Source: Metridium senile
Taxonomy: Eukaryota > Cnidaria > Anthozoa > Actiniaria > Metridiidae
Length of the DNA: 64,000 nt
Assembly (NCBI GenBank): GCA_949775045.1
Contig: OX459097.1
Span: forward strand, 19,317,177-19,381,176
Direction: 5' to 3'
Part shown: piece by piece, positions 1 through 11,200 of the stretch
Numbering within the stretch: the first letter of the stretch is position 1
Layout: every line of letters starts with the position of its first letter
Made by a program: the position numbers and the translations under genes
The notes under the pieces: model-generated
Databases searched by the model: none
The model's input: only the letters and a program-made list of their open reading frames with translations
What the model was told of the DNA's origin: nothing

Positions 1-560
1 TGGTGTGTTGCTTCCCTTGCCAAGACGGTTTTTCTCATGATAATATATGAGATTTTTTTTGTGTTGTTCTCTCCTTTGCCACAAGAGTTCTTCTCAGGCT
101 CGCATGCATGAGAGTTGAGTTTGTTTTATGTATTTTTCTCTCTTGTGAGAAGGGTTTTTCTCAGGATCAATGTGAGATTAGTTTGTTTGATGCGGACATG
201 TTGTTCTCTTGTAACAATAATTTTTATTATGATCAGATGTTTGTTTAATGTGTTGCTCTCTCCCTATAAATTAAGCCTTTTTTTTATCTTGTTTTCTCTC
301 TTGTAACTAGAGTTTTTCTGATGCCATTTGTGATTTCAGTTTTGGGACGTCTCTTTCCATGTGGGTCTTATTGTTTTCCAGTTTTACATTCTTTTTCCTT
401 TTCTTCTTCTAAGTTTAGCTTTTTTGAAATCTTGTTTTCTCCCTTGAAACAAGAGTTTGTCTTATGATCATTTGTAAATTTAGTTTTGTGTCTGTGTTGT
501 TGTTTCTCTTTCCATGGGGGTCTTACGGTTTTCCAGTTTTCCTTTCTCATGCAACAGAGT
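1..560 (+). repeat. Degenerate tandem copies of a SINE body fragment
   Basis: About four imperfect copies, roughly 120-130 bases each, of a segment reading tgagttgagtttgtttgatg, then a ttctctcc(t)ttgcca-aag block and tttttctcatga. The same segment forms the body of the tRNA-derived SINE at 59218-59440. No tRNA-like head is visible, so this looks like body fragments amplified in tandem. I see no gene here. Confidence 0.5.
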
Positions 561-963
561 GAGAAATAAAAATTGTGGTATAAAATTCGTTCGCGTTTGC
601 AGTGCCGCCCCTGTCTCCCAAGAGTCAATTTACATCGTTGATTGTACATACATACACATACATACATTTTATTAATCTTCCTATAAAAGGTTTTTCAAGA
701 ATAATTTACAATGATAACAAATAGTTATTTGCATATAAAAAAATACAAAGTATGATAGTTATAAAAGCGTTCGAGATATAAAATGGTTGAACAAGATGTT
801 TCATATAGTACTATTTATGGAAACTGTCTTTTAAGTGATTTTTTTAGTTCCTTTTTGATTGTAAATGATAGAATGGCATCAGTGTTGAGTATGATAACAA
901 TCTCTTTCGATTCCAGGCTCAAGTTAGTCGAAACGACTCACGTTAACGCATTGAGAGGTAGAT

Positions 964-1165
964 ACTGAAATGATGATAGTGATGATGATGATGATAATGA
1001 TGATAATGGTGATGATATAGTGATGATGATAGTGATGATGATGATGATGATGATAATGACGATGATAATGATGATTATGATAATGGTAATCGATACTTAT
1101 AATATGGTGACAATTGTTAGAATGATGATAAGAATTATAATGATGATAATATATGGCGATAATGG
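964..1165. repeat. GAT/ATG microsatellite
   Basis: Imperfect (gat)n/(atg)n trinucleotide tract of about 200 bases. Open frames across it encode only His/Tyr or Asp/Met runs and are not genes. Confidence 0.9.
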
Positions 1166-1410
1166 TGGTGACGGCGATAGACAACTTTCATGAATGGCCG
1201 CCAATTATCATAATATTTAAAATAGCTGTTTTAAGAAAAACGATAGCTACAATATGATACACATTAACAAGTAAAGATAACTTGTGAAAGTTCGATAGTT
1301 CATTTTTCGTCTAGTATAACTTGATTGGCATTTCAGCCGGAGCATCAAAACCTTCCAAACATGTCTATTTCAGGTGGTTCTTTAATTTCATATGACAATG
1401 CTCAGATTTT

Positions 1411-1703
1411 ACAGCGCGACGCACCTTACTATGGCCACCCAATTAAAGTTTTGTATAAGTAAGCTTAGCGTTCAAATATTTCTCTTTTCAAATTATTTGC
1501 TACACATTTTCAAATTTAAACATCCTGGAAGGTTTTTCAGACACTCATAAACTTCACTCTTGTCTTCGCTTTGAAAATTTTAAAGTGTTTACCATTTGAC
1601 ACTCGGCGTGTCTTTTATATTAAGGTCAAATTCTCGCTTTCTGATCGTTTAACTTGTACAAAACTTTAATTAGGTGGCCACGGTAAGGTGCGTCGCGCTG
1701 TAA
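1411..1703. mobile_element. MITE-like element with terminal inverted repeats
   Basis: The left end begins acagcgcgacgcaccttac and the right end is its near-perfect complement (gtaaggtgcgtcgcgctgt); about 45 bases pair. The core of about 190 bases has no ORF. Confidence 0.75.
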
Positions 1704-1847
1704 AATAACACTTGTAAAACTCATTTTCCATTACTAATGAAAGTGGTCTATGTTGGTGGTGTTTATACGGTGCATAAGTTACACTTTTAACGCGCCTACG
1801 AATGGTAGAAACGTCATGCAGCAAGTTAGTAATAATTTTAATAAGAT

Positions 1848-2108
1848 GTAATACCCCGCGTATAAGAACCTAGATTTTTCCAAGTCAGCCTGAACAGGTT
1901 CTTATATAAATGGTGCTTAACTTGAAATCAGACTATCTAGGTTTTATTTATAGCATCACTCACTTCATCATTACAACACCTTTCTTCCTATTTTATTTAC
2001 ATACAGGTGCTTTTGCACATGGCTCTTTTTTTACAAAAAAGAAAACAAATGAAAATTTAAGCCTGACAGGCTCTTAAATTTTAGGTTCTTATACGCGGGG
2101 TTTTACTG
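1848..2108. mobile_element. Palindromic MITE-like element (cccgcgtataagaacc ends)
   Basis: The left end (taccccgcgtataagaacct) and right end (aggttcttatacgcgggg) are inverted copies. Part of the same terminus recurs at 2880-2926, so the family has at least two members here. Confidence 0.7.
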
Positions 2109-3335
2109 TAATTATTTCACACTTGACACGGTTTTTTTGTTATTCATAGGGATGTATCTCCGATATAAACCCCGTATTATACCAATTCAAGGGTTATATC
2201 TAGATATAAACCCGGGTCTATATCTAGTTATAACCCTAAAAATTACATCTTAAGTTGATTGATCGAGTTGGAGTGAGAGTAAGTATTTTTTTATGTCCTT
2301 GGAGAAGGAGATAACTGATCTCAAAGATCTTATAGTCGAGTCAGATCTCAGCCAAATGGTTTAGATTGTGTCAGTATTATTTTGTTATGAAAACTTTCAA
2401 TAAACTTCAATCAAGGGAAAACTGTTGTATTCTAGTGAGAAAAATCATTAACAGCATTCCACCTGATTCATTAATTTCAATGGTTTGAGTATTTTAGTCT
2501 TTGTATTAAGGAATGAAAACTAAGATAGCACTGAACCCCCTTCAATTCTGTTCTATCAATAAGATTTTGATTTAAAAATGCACCGAGCCGGTTCCCTGCA
2601 CATTTTCTATTCACATCATTCCTTTTATCAAATACGACTCCCAGTAGACATCTATTAAATGAGTGAGATTTGAAAAACCGTTCTTTTATTTCTTAACTCA
2701 AATCATGTGTCTTTGTTAGAATATGATTAAATCATTGTTTTTTTTTGTGAGAAAACCTTCTCAAGTGTGAAATAAATTAGTTACATATATACCTCGAATG
2801 TTCGGCTATAAGCCTATATATCCATTCTCGGTATGTAACTCTTACTTAATTCTGTCACTGCATCCCCGTAGCTGATTTTGAGGTTCTTAAATGGTAGGTT
2901 TTTATACGCGGGTTTTTACTGTATTCGGTCTTTTGATTCTGTTAGCGTACTCAAAATTATGTGTATAAATATAATTGATTCAATTCGTCTTTTTTTCTTA
3001 TTTAAGCAAACGTCTTTACAAACTAGTAACCGATTATTGATTGATTCGTTTTTAGTTTTATATTCATTTTTACAACACCTGGTTTCTATAGTGAGAGAGC
3101 GGACCTCAACTGCATGTCTGATTTCTTGAAAAAATAACTTGTTTTTACAAGCATAGAGCCCTCAAAGAGCCCTGCTTTATAAATTTGTTATTCTTGTTCA
3201 AAGAGAGCGACCAAGTACCTAAGTATGTAATCTACATAATAGTGTTTAATTAAGATGTGGTTAGTTTAGTGACTTGGTTATTATTTGAATCACAGTTTAA
3301 CCACAATCATCAAATATGTTTTTCTTTTTCTTCTT
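2109..3335. other. Intergenic, no gene seen
   Basis: AT-rich sequence with no supported exon. It holds one terminus-like fragment of the preceding family (2880-2926, aggtttttatacgcgggttt). The rest looks like degenerate non-coding DNA. Confidence 0.5.
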
Positions 3336-3340
3336 CCAGA

Positions 3341-3570
3341 GCGAATCATAAAACCGTGGGCACCTAGAAATATTTTAGAAATCGTTAATTGTTTGTTGAA
3401 CAAAGTCAGAAACATCTATATCACCGCAAGAAGTTTGACTGATGTGTAGTTTGACTGATAAACCTTTTGTAGTTAGAGTTGCCGTTTAAGTTTTGAGTTG
3501 TTTAACGAACAATAAACGATTTGTAAAATATTTTTAGGTGGCCACGGTTTTTCGATTCGCACTGTAATCT
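3341..3570. mobile_element. MITE-like element, family shared with BUB3 intron 7
   Basis: Ends carry aaaccgtgggcacctagaaa on the left and a related inverted end with aggtggccacggtttttcga on the right. A related copy lies at 15256-15420, where it starts gaatcgaaaaaccgtgggca. Confidence 0.65.
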
Positions 3571-3599
3571 TAAACTATTTTTCATTGGTACCTTTTCTT

Positions 3600-4212
3600 T
3601 TCCTCTTTGTCTATATTTTCTTTTCTTTTCTTTTCCTTTTATAAATAAACATTGACTTTATTAAAACGACGACTTGACAATTATTAAAATAAAACAATTG
3701 AATAATGTCATTTTTACTTGATTTGAGGACTTTTCCTTCGATCCTCAGTCTTTTTCTTTTCCTTTGCTTTGCTTTTTTTTTCTTTTCCTTTTCTTTTCCT
3801 TTCCTTTTCCTTTTCTTTTCCTTTCCTTTTCCTTTTCTTTTCCTTTTCTTTTCCTTTTCTTTTCCTTTCCTTTTCTTTTCCTTTTCTTTTCCTTTTCTTT
3901 TCCTTTTCTTTTCCTTTTCTTTTCCTTTTCTTTTCCTTTTCTTTTCTTTTCCTTTTCTTTTCCTTTTCTTTTCTTTTCCTTTTCTTTTCCTTTTCTTTTC
4001 CTTTACTTTTCCTTTTCTTTTCCTTTTCTTTTCCTTTTCTTTTCCTTTTCTTTTCCTTTTCTTTTCTTTTCTTTTCCTTTTCTTTTCCTTTTCTTTTCCT
4101 TTACTTTTCCTTTTCTTTTCCTTTTCTTTTCCTTTTCTTTTCCTTTTCTTTTCTTTTCCTTTTCTTTTCCTTTCCTTTTTCTCTTTCTTTTTTTCCTTTT
4201 CTTTTTGTTAAA
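3600..4212. repeat. Long pyrimidine tract (TTTTC/TTTTCC)n
   Basis: About 430 bases (3770-4205) are almost pure T and C on the plus strand, built from alternating ttttc and ttttcc units. Long Phe/Ser/Leu/Pro open frames across it are artefacts. Such mirror-symmetric homopyrimidine tracts can form triplex (H-DNA) structures; that is general knowledge, not shown here. Confidence 0.9.
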
Positions 4213-4389
4213 ACCAAACCGCGTCCAAAACGTCAGTAAGTATTTTAGTTCGGTGATTAGTTTACGGTACCTAAATATGCTAATTTGCAGCGGTTATCCT
4301 ATCACATTTTGGCGAAACAAATGATGGGGAAAAATACAAAACTATCGTTTAATAAAAGTTTGTTTTTAGATTGGGTCTTTGTGACGATT

Positions 4390-4505
4390 ATGATTGATGG
4401 TGATTATATGGTGGTAATAATAATGGTTGTGATGATAATGGTAATGATGATGATAGTAATGGTGATAACGGTGATGGTGATAACGGTGATGATGATGATG
4501 ATTAT
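4390..4505. repeat. GATGGT/GATGAT microsatellite
   Basis: Imperfect gatggtgat/gataatggt repeat just upstream of the first recognised collagen exon; non-coding. Confidence 0.8.
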
Positions 4506-4560
4506 TAGTACCCAGTATATAATTGTTTTTCTCTAATATGTCAATCAATTGTTCTTTCAG

Positions 4561-4850
4561 GACGAGATGGACGAGATGGAAAATCTGGTAAAACATTCAT
4601 TCTGACTGACTGACTGACTGACTGACTGACTGACTGACTGACTGACTGACTGACTGACTGACTGACTGATTATTTCTTATATTAGAGAGCTAAGTGTTAC
4701 CGTTTTGTAGGTCGTGATGGTAAAGATGGTCATGACGGTAAAACAGGACCTAGAGGTATAGCACAGAATTTCTTTGTTTTATATTAAATAAGATTGTGGT
4801 TATTATAGCACTCACTTCTACCTACAACCACCACCACTATACCACCACCA

Positions 4851-4882
<32 letters not shown>

Positions 4883-6901
4883 GCCACCGCCACCGCCACC
4901 GCCACCGCCACCGCCACCGCCACCGCCACCGCCACCGCCACCGCCACCGCCACCGCCACCGCCACCGCCACCGCCACCGCCACCGCCACCGCCACCGCCA
5001 CCGCCACCGCCACCGCCACCGCCACCGCCACCGCCACCGCCACCGCCACCGCCACCGCCATCAACTTTTTTTAATCCAACATTTGTTTGTAGGATCTCCA
5101 GGACAGAAAGGCCAATCTGGAACACCTGGTCAACAAGGTACCCCTGGACCTAATGGTGGAGGAGTCTCGTATATACGATGGGGTAAAGACACTTGTCCGG
5201 GGGAAGCTGATCTTGTCTACAAAGGTAAATTGGGGACGAATAAAAACTAATCTAAATTGGTGAAGGTGTGTTGAATGTGAAAATTTGTGAATCAGACGAT
5301 AAAGGATTTTTTACTGCGAAAATCATGATTGATCATTGCAATCATCAACAGAACATCTATGGTAGAATATCGTCATTATATCATCATGAATATTATCACA
5401 TTAACTTCATTATCATAATCGTCATCATAATCGTTACTTATCATATATCATTTTTTATCATGACATTGATCATTTATTACGTATTTATTAATATCACACC
5501 ATCATCGTCATCTCCATCATCAATACTGCACCACCATCATCACCATAACCATCGGGCATCATCTCCATTATCCCCACCACCACCACCACCATCACCACCA
5601 CCATCACCACCACCATCATCATCTCCATTATCCCCACCACCACCATCATCATCATCACCACCACCACCACCACCACCATCATCATCTCCATTATCGCAAC
5701 CACCACCATCATCATCATCACCACCACCATCACCACCACCATCATCTCCATTATCGCAACCACCACCATCATCATCATCACCACCACCATCACCACCATC
5801 ATCATCATCTCCATTATCCCAACCACCACCATCATCATCATATCACCACCACCATCACCACCACCATCATCTCCATTATCGCAACCACCACCATCATCAT
5901 CATCACCACCACCATCACCACCACCATCATCATCTCCATTATCCCAACCACCACCATCATCATCATCACCACCACCATCACCACCACCATCATCATCTCC
6001 ATTATCCCAACCACCACCATCATCACCATCATCACCACCATCACCACCACCATCACCACCATCACCATTATCCCCACCACCACCACCATCACCATCATCA
6101 TCACCACCACCATCATCATCACCATTATCCCCACCACCACCATCATCACCATCATCATCACCACCACCATCATCATCTCCATTATCCCAACCACCACCAT
6201 CATCATCATCACCACCACCACCACCACCATCATCATCTCCATTATCCCAACCACCACCATCATCATCATCACCACCACCATCACCACCACCGTCGGCATT
6301 ATCTCCATTATCCTCACCATCACCACCACCACCACCACCATCATCACCACCATCATCTTCATTACCCAGAATGTATCGTAACTATCGGCATGGATATACA
6401 TAATCAATTTTATGTTTTCTAGGTTACACGGGAGGTGAACACTACTCACATACCGGGGGTGGAACAAACTACCTCTGCTTGACTCGTACACCAAAATACC
6501 TCAACTTCAAGGCAGGTTTTCAAGCCGGAGGACGAGTCTACGGGGGAGAGTACGAAGTGAACGATAACACAGGAATCCTTCCCAGCAGCCTTCACGATCA
6601 CGAACCGCACTGCGCAGTCTGTCACGTGAAAACACGGACCAGCAAGCTGATGATACCCGGGACTTACAAATGTCCCGCGGGATGGTCCCGCGAGTACTAC
6701 GGGTACTTGATGACTGAGCATTACGCGCATCCACATCCACGGGACTTTATTTGCGTTGATGAAAATGCCGGTGCATTACCCGGTACACATGCCAATCTCA
6801 ACGGTGCATTGATGTACTTCGCCCAAGGAGCCTGCGGCTCGTTGCCATGTAAACCATACATCGATGGATATGAGCTGACATGCGCAGTGTGCACAAAGTG
6901 A
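4561..6901 (+). CDS. Short-chain (spongin/C4-like) collagen, 3' exons; 5' end not found
   Basis: A secreted extracellular-matrix protein. Four exons join in frame: 4561-4587, 4711-4755, 5093-5224 and 6423-6901. All junctions are phase 1 and flanked by AG and GT. The first three encode uninterrupted Gly-X-Y triplets (GRDGRDGKSG, GKDGHDGKTG, GSPGQKGQSG), followed by a short linker (SYIRWGKDTCP). The last exon encodes a cysteine-rich C-terminal domain with blocks such as LCLTRTPKY, CAVCHVKT, CPAGWSREYYGYLM, FICVDENA and LTCAVCTK, the pattern of sponge short-chain collagen C4/spongin, also found in cnidarians and molluscs. Visible coding sequence is 228 codons. The signal-peptide exon and further Gly-X-Y exons should lie upstream, but I could not identify them in 1-4560. 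Every intron carries a large simple repeat. An AATAAA lies at 7030-7035. Confidence 0.85.
4600..4669. repeat. (CTGA)n microsatellite
   Basis: About 17 uninterrupted ctga units in the collagen intron after the exon at 4561-4587, beginning 13 bases downstream of its donor. Confidence 0.95.
4843..5061. repeat. (CCACCG)n array
   Basis: About 34 near-perfect 6-base ccaccg units after a short (cca)n lead-in, filling the collagen intron before exon 5093-5224. The minus strand is (CGGTGG)n, with regularly spaced GG pairs. Thr-Ala, Ala-Val and poly-Gly frames across it are artefacts. Confidence 0.95.
5500..6362. repeat. CCA/CAT-rich minisatellite in the last collagen intron
   Basis: About 860 bases of caccaccatcatcat with a higher-order unit of roughly 55-65 bases containing ctccattatc(c/g)caaccacc. 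The His/Pro/Ser open frame spanning it is a repeat artefact: the real splice acceptor is at 6421-6422. Confidence 0.9.
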
Positions 6902-8251
6902 TTGACGTCGTAGCTGATTCCACAGGAAGCCCAAACTCACGTACATGGATAATGAAGACATATATAACCAATATGCAATAGTGGTAATCAGATAATATAT
7001 ATAGGGTGTTATAGGGCTAAAACGTTAATCAATAAAAAATCAAGGCTATCAAAAATCGTCTTTTTTGGTCATTTTTGAGCATATTGCATGGTCTATGACC
7101 TATGTTCTTTCACTCCTCCTACATTTTCTATCACTATTTGATAGGTTTGTCACTTTCCCCCGCTTCATATATATACTTAGTATCTCTCGTAGTCTAACTA
7201 TTTTACTCCAACGAAGGGCTAAATTAAAGCTCGAAACGTCAGTAAAGTTAAGTACCATTTTTTTACGGTGTTACAAATATTATTATATTACATATCGTTT
7301 ATATCAAACACTGACGCAGTATATACTAGTTTATTCGCTAGTTTCCATTTTTTACGGTGTTACAAATTTCATTATAATTACCTATCGTTTATATCAAACA
7401 CCGACGCAGCCTATACTAGTTTACTCGCTAGTTTCCATTTAAGAAAAGTTAAGTTAACATTTTTTACGGTGTTACAAATTTCATTCTATTACCTATCGTT
7501 TATATCAAACACCGACGCAGCCTATACTAGTTTACTCGCTAGTTTCCATTCATTAATAATCATGATTACTTGATGGACCAATTAGATGGTTCATTTAGGG
7601 TCACGTGCATACCCGAAAAACGATGGTAATTGGACCCAAACCGATTGATTTTAAATCTCTTCGGAACTCAAAAATTGTCATCTACACAAGGTACCGTATC
7701 TGGGTTAGGTCTCATTAACTGAAAGTTTGTTTAGAAGTTCCTTACGGAACTAAACATAGTATTTTAGTCATTGAGCTGACTGATGACATGAGATTCAGTT
7801 GAATACTTAAAGGCTTATATACAGACAAGGGTGGCAAGTTATGCATAGCTCTTAGAACCATCTCTGACCCCAACAAGTAGACAATCCCTTGGGGGACCAC
7901 ACGCGTCTCATTTGTTATCACTATTGAGACGCGAATCAACTGAATCTCATGTCATCTTGAAAATTTCGAAGACATTTTCATATTGGGACATTAAATGATC
8001 ATCCAAAACATGTATCATTGCAGAAAAATAGGAGACATTTGTGTTTTGAAGGAATTTTATTGAAGACAAAACTATCTTATTAATATTCAATCTTGACACA
8101 CAAACGTGGAGTAAACCGATCATCCGTGAGTCTCTGAGAGTGGGCTCCCTGTGTTGAAACTTGAAAAATTGGAGCGATCTCTTTTTGCGGTCTTCCTGTG
8201 GTCCCAGCATGCTTTGAGCACTTTGCGCGCACATTTTTAACAAATTTCAAA
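6902..8251. other. Intergenic: tandem repeats and a palindrome before BUB3
   Basis: After the collagen stop and AATAAA, 7220-7550 holds three copies of a roughly 110-120-base unit (ttttacggtgttacaaat, cgtttatatcaaacac, gacgcag, actcgctagtttccatt). Its left edge reads gctcgaaacgtcagtaaag, which recurs at 23025-23049 and 39995-40025. A palindrome lies at 7768-7962 (ends tgacatgagattcag and ctgaatctcatgtca). The BUB3 promoter should lie just before 8252, but no clear TATA box is visible. Confidence 0.6.
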
Positions 8252-11200
8252 ATGGCGCCTCCGTCTTTGGGAGATGCTCCAAATGAATTCAAACTTAATG
8301 AGCCTCCAGATGATGGAATTTCAGCTGTTAAATTCAGTCCAACTTCAGTTAACTTCTTATTAGTTTCATCTTGGGATTCGGTATGTATATTGGTGAATTA
8401 TGTACTTAAATATCAGAACAAATTGTCGTTAATTAAGTCTGTTCGTTTTGTCGGTTGGATATTAGTACGTAACCTCATTTTTTACAGCCATTTTTAAAAT
8501 ATCTTAACTTGATCACTAACAATACAACTCTAAATATAAGTAAAATAATTTAAGCATGTCTACATGTGCATGTTTTTGGCGATTTGAAGCAATAAACAAT
8601 TTGGTTTGGACATTCTTATCCGTTTTTCGTTGATTTTTTTGACATTTTCTGAATATTTTTACCTAAATCATGATAACTTCTATTAATATTGAGTCACTAT
8701 ACTGTAGTCTTACAAGAAATCTACAAGATACCGTGCGTATAAATGTAATGTGATATTATAACAGACTGGCTCACTTTGAACCTTGCGATTTAATAGACTA
8801 TTTCACAGTTGTCCTCAATCAATCTCAGCCTTGATAGCATGTAATATATTCTTTAGAATTTGAAAACAGCCTGTGGAATTTTGAAGTGTTTCAATTGTTT
8901 GATCATTTGTACATTTCTGAAATTACGGTGAGCTGTAGTCAAATTGTTAAGAATGTATTACACGCTATCAATGCTGAGGTTGATTGACAAGAACTGTGAA
9001 AATCATAAGCCTAATTTATATAGCGCTAAATCTCTCGAATAGTTCATAGCACTACAATTTACTAATGTGTATACAGAGGACTTATCGGACTGCTGAAAAC
9101 CAGCAGTTTACCATCATGAGTTAGTGAATGCCTCCAGACTGTTGAACCTGGAGACAATTCCCTACCCTTTGTGAATAGCATAACAGGACTGTCCACCTTA
9201 TATAGGATTAGAGTGAAATCAGACTGAACACTCAGCTTTACGTTCTTATTTGAGAAGACGAGGCACATAGAGACTAAAGTGTCATGTCCAAGGACACAAC
9301 GCAATTACCCAGGACGGAAATCGAACCAAAAAGGACTACAATGAACTGGTTCCCATTTCAATCTGTACTTTCCCATTTAAATCTGTACTTATGCAAATTT
9401 TGTAGATGTGTGCTAAACACACAGATCAACCAATCAGAGAAGTTCACTTCAGAAATAATATACTCTCATTGGTTGATCTGTGTGTTTAGCACACATCAAC
9501 ACAATTTGCATAAGTACAGATTTAAATGGGAAAGTACAGATTGAAATGGGAACCTGTTAGTGGTACCTCTATTAAGCGGTCACCCTTTAAATGGTCACCC
9601 TCTATACAATGCAGTACAATATCTTTATTTAAGGAGGGAGACGTAATAACCATTTGCAGTTTTCTAACCTACGACCCTCTATTAGGCGGCCACAATAATA
9701 AGTCACAAATCTATTGATCCTATACCTATTCTATACCTCTATTCAGCGGCCAACCTCTATTGAGTGGCCACTTTGTAAAGTCCCGAGGGTGACCGCTTAC
9801 AGTGCGACTCGCAGTACCGTAGTCACCTACACAAACTTTTGATGAATTTTTGACATTATTTTGACATTTTTTCATCTCAATTGGACCAATTACAGACATC
9901 AAAGTATCTTAAGTCTCCACCTCTGATCGATATTAACTCCGCCTCTCAACATAAACTCAGCCTCTCGATATAAACATGTATCTGATTGGTCCGATTGAGA
10001 TGAAAAAATGTCAAAATAATGTCAAAAATTAATCAAATGTTTTTGTAAGTGACTATGGTACGGCAAGTTGCACTGTAATAGATGTACCACTGTATTGTTC
10101 CAAGGACACTGTGCTCCCTTTTCAAGATGGCTGCTTCTCAAAATACACTGTTCTTAGACTGCTAGAACCATTGATGTATATATGTTATGTAGTAAGTTTC
10201 TGTGTCTATCTTACAATAGGGTGTACGTCTCTATGACGTCCAAGACAACACCATGCGTGTAAAGTACAACCACACAAGTGCCGTGCTTGATTGTTGTTTT
10301 CAAGATGGTGTCCATGCATACAGTGGTGGACTAGACAAAACACTCAAAATGTAAGATATAATCCATTTTATTAGATTAACATACAGTGTTTTATAAGGAT
10401 ATGGCACACTGATAAAAGCTGTATCACACATGTGTCCATAGCTCGTTCGAGAGACGCCATTTTGGTTATTAATAGCATGAACGGCTCTTGATTTCGAGAG
10501 TCAAGCTCTCATTGGCTAATGATTTAAAACGGAATGTAGCACTCGTTGAAGCAGCCGTAAGTGGGGAGGGACATGAAGCCCAACACTTCTAACAGCTGCA
10601 AGGGAGACTACTGCCCCTACCCCCCATAGTTTTTAAAAATTGTCTGCTTTCCCAGGCTAATGTGTTGGTATTGATATTTCTATTTATCGCTCAATCTTTT
10701 TTAACAAGTTGAACATAAAAATTTTTATAGTACGTAATGTGTGCTCACAAGTGTAAACTAATCTTAAAAAGAATTAAAAATGTATTGCAATTTTGCCATT
10801 GTGATGATAGTCAATAGGCAGAGTGTTCCAGAGCCTAGGTTCTGGCTACAGAAAAAGCTTACTCTCCATAATTTTTAGAATGTTTCATGCAGCATGTTAA
10901 ATAGCCTGTGTTACAGCCGGAATTTTTCTCTCGAAAGTCCGTCTGTGATTCAGAGCAACGAACCGTGTTCTGGCCCCCAGCAAACTACACGATTATATAT
11001 ACTAGATGCTGATTGGCTTTTGATGATGCTCTTTCTTACACGAACTCTCATTGGACAATTCAATACTTCCGGTTATGTTGAATTGTCCAATGAGAGTTTG
11101 TGTAAGAAAGAGCATCATCGAAAGCCAATCAGCATCTAGTATATATAATCGTGTAGTTCGCTGGGGGCCAGAACATGGTTCGTTGCTCTGATTCACAGAC

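Noticed and set aside
3705..4324. Phe/Ser/Leu/Pro-rich open frames of 156-186 codons
   Set aside because: They are read through the TTTTC/TTTTCC tract in all three plus frames; no domain, splice context or start support.
1..4560. Signal-peptide exon of the collagen gene
   Set aside because: Expected upstream, but no candidate with a convincing hydrophobic start and a phase-1 donor could be supported.
4784..5125. Poly-Gly, Thr-Ala and Ala-Val open frames
   Set aside because: Six-base repeat artefacts inside a collagen intron.
5268..6494. 384-codon His/Pro/Ser frame and Met/Val-rich antisense frames
   Set aside because: Read through the CCA/CAT satellite; the real collagen exon starts at 6423 in a phase fixed by the preceding exon.
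10894..11196. Two opposite-strand ORFs of 64-81 codons with near-identical protein
   Set aside because: They are the two arms of one palindrome.
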